A DNA stretch of 42,307 bases, taken from positions 1-42,307 of the forward strand of contig URDD01000014.1 of the NCBI GenBank assembly GCA_900546395.1, in the 5' to 3' direction. The notes below the pieces were generated by a model. That model had not been told where the DNA came from. It saw nothing but the letters and a program-made list of their open reading frames with translations, and did no database searches. Source of the stretch: an uncultured Bacteroidales bacterium (lineage in GTDB: Bacteria > Bacteroidota > Bacteroidia > Bacteroidales > UBA932). Positions 25,033 through 34,154 of this stretch are shown one piece after another. A program made the translations under genes and the position numbers. Numbering within the stretch: the first letter of the stretch is position 1; each line of letters starts with the position of its first letter.

Positions 25033-28000
25033 TTAAAAGTTGATGTTCAGACGGAGTGAATAAGTACGTGGACGAGGCCAGATAGAGCCGTCAATTCCGT
25101 TCACTCCAGGTATTTCAGGATCTACTCCGCTATATTTTGTGATTACAAACACATTCTGTACACCGAAGGCAAGACGGATGTCACCCTTCCAGCGAGGGAA
25201 TTTCCTGAATGTATATCCGAGGTTTATATCGTCCATACGGAAGAATGACGCATTCTCGAGGAACATGTCAGAATACCACTGCTCTCCGCTGTTGGCAGCC
25301 ATGAAACCTGTGTCTTTCACCAGTTTTGCGAAGTTAGGCAAGTTGCCCGCGTTGATATCGATATTTGAAGTGGAATTGGCTGAAGCGAAGTCATTGAAAG
25401 CCCAGTTTCCTGCAGAGCCGTGACCGTTGAAACCGAAATCCCAGTTCCTGAAAGAAAGTTTGAGGTTAAGACCATAGAAGAAGTCCGGATTAGGACTCTT
25501 TCCTGTCATATAGCGGTCTGCCTGAGTGATGGATCCGTCTCCATCCCTGTCAACCATCGCATTCTGCACAGGTCTGCCTTCGCTGTCATATACCTGCTGG
25601 AAAGTATAGAAAGTATATGGAGCATGACCGACCATGTGACGCTGGAGGAGGTTACCGGTACCCTTAGTGATTCCTCCTGTCTGGAGAGAATAATTAGGAT
25701 CATCGGTATTGTTCAGCTTGGTAAACTCAGTACTCTGGAAAGTTCCGTTAAAGCCGATGGAAAGGTTCCAGTCTTCATTGCTCACTGGAATGAAGTTCAG
25801 GGCAAACTCGATTCCTTTGTTCCTCATTGATCCGATATTTGTCAGTACCGTGTTACCGAAGTTTGAACCCATAGGTGTAATAACCGTATTCAGAAGATCC
25901 TTTGTATCACGCAGATATGCATCTACATTACCACTGATTCGTCCGTCTATAAAGCCAAAGTCCACACCTACATTATAGGTAGTGGTAGTCTCCCACTTTA
26001 TACCAGGGTCATATGCCTGAGGAGTAAGATAGAACATATAGCCTGCATTTCCCATAAGGTACTGCTTGTAAACGTCAGTTGACATCGAATATCTGGCAAG
26101 GTGTGGATAGTTGCTTCCGATTTCCTGCTGTCCTGTCATACCGGCACTGAGTCTTAATTTAAGGGCAGATACTGCTCCTGAACCTTTCAGAAATGACTCT
26201 TCCTTGATATTCCATGCGAATGCTCCTGATGGGAAGAGACCCCAGCGTGTATCAGGTGCAAAGCGTGAAGAACCGTCACCACGGAGTGAAAATGTAAACA
26301 GGTATCTTGAATCGATCGAGTAGTTGATACGTCCGTAGAACGAAACCAGGAAACTCTCCTGCTTGTTGTAAGGATAGCGGGAGTCATCTCCTTTCTGCTC
26401 TTTGGTCTCGTTGAAATATGAAACTGAATGGTCAGAACTGTAGAAATGCTGCCAAGAATAACCTGCCATCACGTCCAGATGGTGGATTCCCCACTCTTTG
26501 TTAAGGTTGGCATAGAACTCGAGAACCTAGTTCCTGCGGAAGTTTGAAAACTTGCTGTACTGTCCCCAACCGCGTGCTTCAGTATCTGAATATGCCTGGA
26601 AAGAGCCTGGTTTCACTCCATTATGACCTTTTGTCATTGACATATCAAGACCAAGACTGAGGTTGAATCTCAAGGCTTCGAATCCATGTACCTTATAATC
26701 TATCTGTGCGTTTCCGATGAAACGTTTCGCATCTGCATAATTATCTACATCATAGAGTTTTGAAAGAGGTCCTGCTCCGAGAAGTGTATTAGGAGCGAAT
26801 TCCTCTCCGCGACCAGTACCATAGTTCCAGAAACCGTTGGTAGTGGTGTAGTCAATAGAACCGTCTTCATTTCTCCAGTAAGGATCAATAGTCGGGTTGA
26901 AGAATGCTGCTGAACCTACAGCTCCACCGTCAGCATAGTTCTGATGGGTATAGACTCCCTTTCCGTTGAGACTTATAGTCAGGTGTTTGTCAAAGAAATT
27001 CGGAGCCAGGCTCAAATCAATTGTACCCCTGTCATACTTCGATGTATGAAGCGTTCCCTGCTGACCGGTATAACCTAAAGAAAGTCTGTATGGCATACGT
27101 TCTGATACATTTCCATAAAGACTGAGGTTATGGTCATGCGAAATGGCTGTGCGGAAAATCAAATCCTGCCAGTCAGTATTGAGTTCACCCATCATAGAAT
27201 GAACCTTGTCCCCGTTAGTTGTTCCTGCAGGATAAGCGACTTCAACATACTCACGGAATTCTGACGGAGTCATAACCGGAAGTTCCTTTGAATTTGTCTG
27301 GACGCTGACGCTTCCATTGTAGGAAACCTTGGGCTTGTTTCCGACTCCCTTCTTGGTAGTGATGATAATAACACCATTGGAAGCTCTGGAACCGTAAATT
27401 GCGGCAGAAGAAGCATCTTTCAGTACGGTAAATGACTCTATGTCGTTAGGGTTGATAGTCTCAAGAGGATTTGCCATACCTGCTCCGCCGTCAACTGCAA
27501 TAGGAACTCCGTCTATTACAAATAGAGGATCATTGGATGCATTCAGGGATGCAGCTCCGCGGATTCGGATAGTAGAGCCGGAACTGGGGCCGCCGTCACC
27601 GGGAATAACGAAAAGTCCAGGAACTTTTCCCTTCAGCATATCCTGCGTTGAAGTGACTGCACCGCGATTCAATTCCTCAGCCTTTATGGCCGAGACAGAA
27701 CCGGTCATGTCATTTTTCTTTACAGTACCGTATCCGATGACGACAACATCATCAAGAAACATAGCATCTTCCTCCAGCACAATACGTGCAGGAACCTGCG
27801 AAGCTGCAAATTTGACTGTCTTATATCCGATACAGCTGATTTCCACCATGGCATCAGCCTTTGAAACAACTATACGGAACTCTCCGTCAAGCCCGGTGGA
27901 TATTCCGTTGGTTGTACCTTGCTCAAGAACTGTTGCCCCGATTACAGGTCCTACCTGATCGGCTACCACGCCCTTGACCTCATATCCGCTTTGAGCGGAA

Positions 28001-28062
28001 AGAGACGGGGAAAATATGCCAAGTAGCATTATCCCCAAACAAAAGGATAAAATTCTGTTCAT
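25033..28062 (-). pseudogene. susC: susC TonB-dependent transporter interrupted by in-frame TAG
   Basis: Two open stretches (26527-28062 and 25033-26526) lie in the same frame and together give a normal SusC of about 1,009 residues. The first holds the signal peptide, the carboxypeptidase-like domain (VKGVVADQVGPVIGATV), the TonB-box-like VVVIGYGT, the plug, and early barrel. It ends at codon 512, TAG at 26527-26529. Translation then continues as VLEFYANLNKEWGIHHLDV and runs to the end of the barrel. CAG (Gln) to TAG is a simple one-base origin, but the lost residue is unknown. Neither half could form a barrel. TAG is used as a normal stop by three downstream genes, so recoding is unlikely. 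A sequencing error is possible. Confidence 0.9.
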
Positions 28063-28090
28063 AGGATCTTATTGTATATTAATTATATAG

Positions 28091-29490
28091 TTAATTGGAT
28101 TCTTTCACAAAGAATACAGATACTGCTGCAAGGAACATAAACACGCCGGCCAGAATCAGCATCATAGAAGCGTTTGATCCGAAACAATACTTAACTACTG
28201 CTCCCCCTGCAAGCCCCATCACAATCTGAGGTATGGTGATGGTAAAGTTGAATATACCCATATAGACCCCCATTTTAGATGCATCCACTGCTCTTGACAG
28301 GATGGAATAAGGCATGGCCAGAATACCGGCCCAGGCAATTCCGATTCCTACCATAGGGATCATAAGCATATATTGGTTGTGCATGAAATACAAACCGGCA
28401 AAACCCAATGCTCCGAAAAGCAAAGTGACGGCATAAACAGCCTTGTTACCATATTTTGCCGCAATTTTTCCAAGAAAGAGAGCTGCAATACAGGCAGGAA
28501 TAGGATAGATTCCGTTAAGAACTCCTACCCATGTCTGGGTAGCTCCGTCTGTAAGAACCTGTCCTGCACCATCTGTGACTATTCCTGTTATCGCAGGCTT
28601 GAGATAAGTCCACATCATGAAAAGGGCAGCCCATGAAAAAAACTGAGTAACACCCAGACGAGCCATCACTTCAGGCATATTCCTGACCAGTGAGATAAAG
28701 CTCTGCTTCTGATGAGAATGGTTTTCAGATGCTCCGGCTGCGGAATTGTCTGCGGATGCTCCGGCAACGGTACTGCCGGCAGGCTCTCCGTCAACAATAC
28801 TGCCAGCTGAAGCCCCGTCACAAGAAAATCCGTTGTATTCTGCAAATTCTTTCGGGGGATATTCCTTGGTCTTGAATGCTGTGACCAGAACGGTCAGAAG
28901 GAGAATCGCTCCTCCATATAGTAAGAGTAGGCTATATGCTTTGAGACTTGTCCCGGAATTGCCTCATCAGAGACTCCGAACCAGGTCATTACCAGTGGCA
29001 GGAAAGCTCCGATTACAGCTCCGAGATTGATAAGGAAAGTCTGTACTACATAGCCTGTAGTTTTCTGTGAGTCATCCAGCATATCCGCCACAAGTGCGCG
29101 GAACGGCTGCATGGTGACATTGAATGAAAGATCCATAAAGAGCAGTATGAACGCTCCCATGGCAAGAGGTGCGAACGCCAGCAGCAGCGGGCAGTTCGGC
29201 ATCAGCATAAGGGCTATTGTGGAAATAACTGCCCCACCCAATATATAAGGTATCCTTCTTCCGAACCTTGTCCAGGTCCCGTCAGAAAACATTCCTATTA
29301 TCGGCTGGATGACCATCCCTGCCAGCGGGGCAGCAAGCCAGAAGTAGCTGAGGTGGCTGACATCGGCTCCCAGAGATTCGAATATGCTCGATGTGTTGGA
29401 ATTCTGAAGAGAGTATCCTATCTGCACACCGAGGAAACCGAAGCTGAGATTCCATATCTGCCAAAATGATAATTTCGGCTTACGTTTCAT
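28091..29490 (-). pseudogene. MFS sugar transporter with one-base frameshift
   Basis: First gene of the starch operon. The N-terminal part (29490 to 28894) shows 'NLSFGFLGVQIGYSLQNSN', 'SDGTWTRFGRRIPYILGG' and FRALVADMLDDSQ, typical of the MFS/SLC45-like sugar transporters linked to sus loci. It goes out of frame at about 28911-28917. Adding one G to the ATGGAGG there gives Y-Y-M-G-G-A-I-L-L-L and restores the frame to the second part, for a protein of 466 residues. A hydrophilic Ala/Gly-rich loop follows (about residues 218-250). It would carry maltose or malto-oligosaccharides into the cytoplasm. The reading lies 28 bp upstream of susC. Confidence 0.87.
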
Positions 29491-29525
29491 GTTGTTATTA
29501 GTTCTTTTGTGGTTTACGTAGTATG

Positions 29526-29556
29526 CAAATATATGTATAGAAAGCCAAGTGACAAG
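29526..29556 (-). promoter_or_regulatory. Promoter of the starch operon
   Basis: On the minus strand CTTG (29553-29556), exactly 19 bases, then TATATTTG (29526-29533) fit TTTG-N19-TAnnTTTG with one mismatch. The predicted transcript start is about 30 bases before the MFS ATG at 29490. No comparable match precedes susC, so the MFS-to-GH97 genes probably share this promoter. Confidence 0.6.
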
Positions 29557-29888
29557 AAAGGTTTTGCCGAACGGTCACAATCAACGGATGAAATGCACAA
29601 AAAGACTGACGACCGGTTCGCGGGCTTCAGTCGGGGCATATCAGCATTCTGGGATTTGTTTTCCGGCAATCTTCACGGCTTCATCCAGAACCTCTCCCAT
29701 TAGAGTAGGCGTGCCAGAATTTAGTTTCATTTGAAAATGAAGCCATACACTTTTTTTCTTTCACCGATAGTTGTTGTTTCATTATAATGTTAGTTTAATA
29801 TGTTCTACCTGACGGCACTCCGAGAACCGTTTCGTTCCATGGGGCGGGAGCCGCGGACAAAGTGAGTTCGTGGACCAGGTGAACTCGC

Positions 29889-29968
29889 GGATCAGGTGCG
29901 TTCAGAGGTGTTCCGGGACCTTGGGCGCTCAGGGATCAGGTGCGTTCCGGGACCTTGGGCGCTCAGGG
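29889..29968. repeat. Overlapping direct repeats of 34 and 44 bp spacing
   Basis: ggatcaggtgcgttc occurs at 29889-29903 and 29933-29947. The 24-bp block starting ttccgggaccttgggcgctc occurs at 29911-29934 and 29945-29968. Related but weaker copies (gtggaccaggtgaactcg) extend upstream to about 29868. The array is GC-rich against an AT-rich surround. Confidence 0.75.
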
Positions 29969-29987
29969 GTGCTCCGCGAGGCATTTC

Positions 29988-30063
29988 GTACCGCAAAAGC
30001 CCCGTTTCGGTACCAAATGCACTCCGAAAGCCGTTCCGTACCGCAGAAGGGTCTTTTCCGTAC
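29988..30063. repeat. Stem-loop repeat pair with 50-bp period (copies A and B)
   Basis: Two 26-bp imperfect stem-loops (29988-30013 and 30038-30063) are spaced 50 bp apart. Each starts gtaccgcarAAG and ends with an inverted partner such as tttcggtac or cttttccgtac. In copy A the outer 6 bp pair perfectly (gtaccg / cggtac). A 24-bp spacer reads about aaatgcactccgaaagccgt. The same 50-bp layout recurs at 42181-42256. More degenerate copies seem to follow at about 30123-30195. Confidence 0.75.
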
Positions 30064-30422
30064 AAAATGACTGTTTCTGCCAGGCGCCTCTTGGCGGACC
30101 TCTGAGCACAACGTCCGAGAAAGCCGCTTCATACTGCAGAGGAGGCTTGAACCAAACGCCCTCCGAAAGCCGTTCGTTCCGCAGAATAGGTTCCTGCATC
30201 ACTTTATGGAAAAGAAAAAGCGAGCCAGACACGATATAGTCCAACTCGCTCTGCAGTCTCGAAGTACCGCGACATTCAGTATTCAGAGTAAATATAGTAA
30301 ATTTCAAAAAACAACATACTTCATCGTATGAAAATCTGATGCAGGTTATTATTTTCGCTTGAATAAGAAAGCAATAATTCAAATACATTACATACCACCT
30401 GAAAAAAAGGCAGGGCAACTTG

Positions 30423-30453
30423 TTGGAGAATGTGTCAAAATGCATTAAATTCG
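30423..30453 (+). promoter_or_regulatory. Possible promoter of the LytS-hut genes
   Basis: TTGG (30423-30426), 19 bases, then TAAATTCG (30446-30453) approximate TTTG-N19-TAnnTTTG with mismatches in each box. It lies about 30 bases before the ATG at 30485. Confidence 0.35.
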
Positions 30454-30484
30454 CAATGCCACATTACTACAGGACACTGAATTT

Positions 30485-31861
30485 ATGCGAACGCTTAAAG
30501 CAAACGCCATCATCCATATATTTGCCTCCGTGCATGTTATAGCCACACTTGCGTGCAGGCTCTCCGGCATAGACGACTCTCTGCTGCTCACTCTTCTGAC
30601 TATGGCAATGACGATTCTGGTCTGTTTCAAAAGAGGGCTGAGCGTGGAAATAACGGCGGCAAGCGTAGTGGTAGTAAATATAGCAGGATACCTGATAGGT
30701 ATCGGAGGGGCGGCTCTTATAGGAATGGCATCAAAATCAGACTTGCTCATACATGCCCTTTCGACTTGTCTTACTACAGAAATTCTGGGATGGAGCATAA
30801 TATTCTTCTCGAAACTGTTCCACATAGGAGACAAAAGCAAACATCCTGACTGGACACCCAGAGTAAAATGGCTGTTGCTGGCTACCGCAGTAATTTTCCT
30901 CCTCCGTCTTGGCTATACTGAAATTTTCAACTCACGGTATTTTTCGGCAGAAAGCACATACCGCATCATAAAGATGCTTCTGAGCAATTCCGTAGCCCTC
31001 CTGCTGATGATTTGCTGCGATATAATCTATATAAGATACATGAGAAGACGACATCAGAAAGACAATATAATTTCCAAAACTGCTGTCTTTCTGATGTTTA
31101 TTATTTCCGTAACATCATTTGTCACTTTGATTGCAGGATATAACCTTCCTTTCAAGCTAAACCCGACATTCACCTCTAACGAATTCATCCTGCTTTTCAC
31201 AGTATCCCTTCTGGCAGAGACGGGAATATTCAGCATAGTATATATGCTGGACTACGCTACGACAACCAGAAAATCAATGTTCCGCGAACAGGAAAAGGCC
31301 AGACTGGCCGAGTTCCAGTATCTGAAGCTAAAGCAGCAGGTAAATCCTCACTTTCTTTTCAATACACTGAATATTCTTGACTGTCTTGTATGTGAAAACA
31401 AGACAACGGAAGCAAGCACTTATATACACAAACTGGCAGGAATATACCGCTATATGCTGCAGAATGAAGAAAACAGGATAGTTCGACTCTCTGAAGAAAT
31501 GAAGTTTGTGACGATGTATGCCGACCTGCTTAAAGTAAGATTTCAGGAAGGATTCAATATATTGACAGATATAAGAAATGAAGACATGAACAGAAATGTG
31601 GTGCCATGCTCTATCCAGATGCTTGTTGAAAATGCCATCAAACACAATATTGTCAGTCCGTCTGAAGTCCTGACAATAGGAATCGTATCTGACGGAAACA
31701 GCGTGACTGTAACCAACACTGTCAACCTGAAGAATACAGCGGAACCATCTACCAAAGTAGGCCTGAAATATATAAGACAGCAATACAAAGACCTATGCGA
31801 AAGACAGGTATCAATCACAGAAACTGACAGAAAATATGCCGTAACTCTGCCCCTGATATAA
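30485..31861 (+). CDS. LytS-family sensor histidine kinase
   Basis: A 458-residue membrane kinase. Residues 1-255 contain about six to seven hydrophobic helices and no large external domain. A short helical linker leads to the His_kinase domain, with phospho-accepting H289 in 'QQVNPHFLFNTLNILDCL'. The ATP-binding part follows, with the N-box MLVENAIKHN and a glycine-rich 'GLKYIRQQY' near the end. It should phosphorylate the LytTR regulator encoded 25 bp downstream. Such pairs usually control nearby or surface genes; here hutH and hutI follow on the same strand without a visible terminator, so histidine use may be a target. Confidence 0.9.
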   Translation: MRTLKANAIIHIFASVHVIATLACRLSGIDDSLLLTLLTMAMTILVCFKRGLSVEITAASVVVVNIAGYLIGIGGAALIGMASKSDLLIHALSTCLTTEILGWSIIFFSKLFHIGDKSKHPDWTPRVKWLLLATAVIFLLRLGYTEIFNSRYFSAESTYRIIKMLLSNSVALLLMICCDIIYIRYMRRRHQKDNIISKTAVFLMFIISVTSFVTLIAGYNLPFKLNPTFTSNEFILLFTVSLLAETGIFSIVYMLDYATTTRKSMFREQEKARLAEFQYLKLKQQVNPHFLFNTLNILDCLVCENKTTEASTYIHKLAGIYRYMLQNEENRIVRLSEEMKFVTMYADLLKVRFQEGFNILTDIRNEDMNRNVVPCSIQMLVENAIKHNIVSPSEVLTIGIVSDGNSVTVTNTVNLKNTAEPSTKVGLKYIRQQYKDLCERQVSITETDRKYAVTLPLI

Positions 31862-31886
31862 ACCTGATATGAAAATCTATAGCAAA

Positions 31887-32648
31887 ATGGTAAATGTACT
31901 CATAATAGAAGATGAAGCAATCGCCAGAGACCGGCTTTCCCGGGCTATTCTGACAGACTTTCCAGAACTCAGGATTGTTGGAGTAACCGGATCAATAAAA
32001 GAGACAGTAGCCTGGCTTAATGTACATCCGGACACAGCAGAAATCATATTCATGGATGTAGAACTTTCTGACGGGAACTGCTTTGAAATCTTCAGACAAG
32101 CAGAAATAAATGCCAGTGTCATTATGACAACTGCATACGACACATATGCAGTAAAAGCCTTTGAGGTAAACAGTATCGACTACCTGCTAAAACCTATTGA
32201 ACCTGAATCTCTGAAACGTGCGATAGAGCGTTGTCTTGACAAAAGCCGGTATTCTGATACAGAAAAAATAAGACACTTCCTCCAGCAGGAAAAACAGGAA
32301 TACAGACAAAGGTACATCGTAAAGATGAATGACAAGATAGTTCCTGTAAAAGTTTCAGACATAGCATATTTTTATTCTGAAGAAAAAAACACCATAATGG
32401 TGACCTTCGAAGGAAGCAGATACATTATGGACTTTTCATTGGACATCCTGTCGGAAGAACTTGATCCCAAAATCTTCTTCCGGATATCCAGAAGCTGCAT
32501 AATAAACATACAGACAATAGAAAGTATTGTAAAACATTTTGGAAGCAGGCTGAAAATCAGCGCCATACCTGAACCTGACTTTGAAATGACTGTCAGCAGA
32601 TCCAGAGTGGATGATTTTCTGGCATGGCTCGAAGGTGAAAAGGAATAA
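31887..32648 (+). CDS. LytTR-family response regulator
   Basis: I chose the second ATG (31887) because receiver domains begin a few residues before the first strand (MVNVLIIEDEA); an in-frame ATG at 31869 is also possible. The receiver domain spans about 1-120, with acidic pair ED, phospho-acceptor Asp57 (IIFMDVEL) and the conserved Lys in DYLLKPI. A LytTR DNA-binding domain occupies about 145-250 (KMNDKIVPVKVSDIAYFYSE ... FFRISRSCIINIQTIESI). It works with the upstream kinase and ends 23 bp before hutH. Confidence 0.92.
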   Translation: MVNVLIIEDEAIARDRLSRAILTDFPELRIVGVTGSIKETVAWLNVHPDTAEIIFMDVELSDGNCFEIFRQAEINASVIMTTAYDTYAVKAFEVNSIDYLLKPIEPESLKRAIERCLDKSRYSDTEKIRHFLQQEKQEYRQRYIVKMNDKIVPVKVSDIAYFYSEEKNTIMVTFEGSRYIMDFSLDILSEELDPKIFFRISRSCIINIQTIESIVKHFGSRLKISAIPEPDFEMTVSRSRVDDFLAWLEGEKE

Positions 32649-32671
32649 TACTACAAACAAACCATATAGAT

Positions 32672-34147
32672 ATGACACATTATATTTCAGCAGAGACTCT
32701 CACTATCGAGAAAGTCCGCAAAATTATTGAAGGGAAAATGCAGTTGGCTCTAAGCCCTGAATCAGAAAAAGCAGTGCAGAAGTGCAGGGAATATCTTGAC
32801 TCCAAAATGGACGATATAGGACGTCCGGTGTATGGAGTAACCACAGGATTCGGCTCACTTTGCAATATAACAATCCCTGAAGAAGACCTCTCTCAGCTCC
32901 AGTACAATCTCGTAGTATCACACGCCAGCGGCACAGGTGAACAAGTCCGTCCGGAAATCGTCAAACTGATGCTGCTACTCAAAATCCAGTCTCTTTCCTA
33001 TGGCCATTCAGGCGTACAGCTGGCTACAATAAAAAGACTGGCAGACATGTTCAACAACGACATACTGCCGGTTGTCTACCAGCAGGGATCCCTTGGCGCA
33101 TCAGGAGACCTGGCTCCACTGGCTCATATGTGTCTGCCGCTTATAGGACTCGGAGAAGTGATATACAAAGGACAGACACGCCCTTCTTCCGAAGTATGGA
33201 AAGAAATGGGATGGGATACCATAAGACTGCTGTCAAAAGAGGGTCTTGCCCTGCTTAACGGAACACAGTTCATGAGTGCCCATGCCGTATGGTCTCTGAT
33301 TCAGTGCGAAAGACTGTCCGAATGGGCGGACCGTATTGGAGCCATGTCACTTGATGCATTTGACGGCAGGATAGAAGCATTCTGGCCACAGACACACAGA
33401 GTACGACCTCACAAAGGACAGGCAGAGACAGCAGCAAGATTCATGGAACTTCTGGAGGGCAGCCAGATTATATGCAGGGCAAAAGAGCATGTCCAGGACC
33501 CTTATTCCTTCAGATGCATACCTCAGGTACACGGAGCCAGCAAAGACACCATACGCTATGTCAAGTCTGTGATAGAAACTGAAATCAATAGTGCGACAGA
33601 CAACCCTACCGTTTTCCCCGACGAGGACCTTATCATTTCAGCAGGAAACTTCCACGGACAGCCTATAGCTATCGCAATGGACCTGCTTGCAATAGCAATG
33701 GCTGAACTTGCAAACATCTCTGAAAGAAGAATATACAAACTTATTTCAGGACAGAGAAATCTGCCTAAATTCCTCGTTGCAAAGCCGGGCCTGAACAGCG
33801 GATTCATGATTCCCCAATATACTGCAGCTTCAATCGTAAGTCAGAACAAAGGACTTTGTATGCCTGCCAGTGTGGATTCCATACCTTCTTCACAGGGTCA
33901 GGAGGATCATGTAAGTATGGGCTCCAATGCAGCTACCAAACTTGTTCGCGTAGTAGAAAATACAGAGAGAGTGCTTGCCATAGAACTTTTCAACTCCGCC
34001 CAGGCACTGGAATTCCGCAGACCGCTGAAATCATCTCCTGCAATCGAAAGCATCTTCGAAGAGTACCGCAAGTCAGTACCATTCATTGAGGAAGACACAT
34101 ATATGCATCCGATGATTGAAAACTCTATAGAGTTCATAAGAAAATAA
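32672..34147 (+). CDS. hutH: Histidine ammonia-lyase
   Basis: A 491-residue cytoplasmic enzyme that converts L-histidine to urocanate and ammonia. The MIO cofactor forms from A143-S144-G145 inside 'QQGSLGASGDLAPLAHM'. The catalytic tyrosine is Y54 (PVYGVTTGFG), and the conserved 'SSQGQEDHVSMGSNAATK' block is present. Length is normal for the family. It is followed by hutI after 7 bp. The next two enzymes of the pathway (urocanase and a formiminoglutamate enzyme) are not in this window. The upstream two-component genes are on the same strand with a 23-bp gap. Confidence 0.95.
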   Translation: MTHYISAETLTIEKVRKIIEGKMQLALSPESEKAVQKCREYLDSKMDDIGRPVYGVTTGFGSLCNITIPEEDLSQLQYNLVVSHASGTGEQVRPEIVKLMLLLKIQSLSYGHSGVQLATIKRLADMFNNDILPVVYQQGSLGASGDLAPLAHMCLPLIGLGEVIYKGQTRPSSEVWKEMGWDTIRLLSKEGLALLNGTQFMSAHAVWSLIQCERLSEWADRIGAMSLDAFDGRIEAFWPQTHRVRPHKGQAETAARFMELLEGSQIICRAKEHVQDPYSFRCIPQVHGASKDTIRYVKSVIETEINSATDNPTVFPDEDLIISAGNFHGQPIAIAMDLLAIAMAELANISERRIYKLISGQRNLPKFLVAKPGLNSGFMIPQYTAASIVSQNKGLCMPASVDSIPSSQGQEDHVSMGSNAATKLVRVVENTERVLAIELFNSAQALEFRRPLKSSPAIESIFEEYRKSVPFIEEDTYMHPMIENSIEFIRK

Positions 34148-34154
34148 CTCATCC

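Larger units (their letters stand above)
29557..30484. other. Repeat-rich intergenic region, no gene
   Basis: About 930 bases with no credible coding gene. Open frames here (up to 160 codons) arise from repeats and show no family signature. It contains direct repeats at 29889-29968, 50-bp stem-loop repeats at 29988-30063, degenerate copies to about 30200, and AT-rich DNA ending in a possible promoter before the kinase gene. Confidence 0.7.

Noticed and set aside
25033..28062. TAG reassigned to an amino acid (alternative genetic code) to explain the split susC
   Set aside because: Three neighbouring genes (ends at 12349, 16596 and 18565) use TAG as their normal stop, and read-through there would give no sensible extension.
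29868..30200. CRISPR array
   Set aside because: The repeats are imperfect, overlap each other, lack unique spacers of regular length, and no cas genes are nearby.
29896..30445. Several overlapping open frames, up to 160 codons, both strands
   Set aside because: They are produced by the tandem and stem-loop repeats; the translations repeat with the DNA unit and match no protein family I know.
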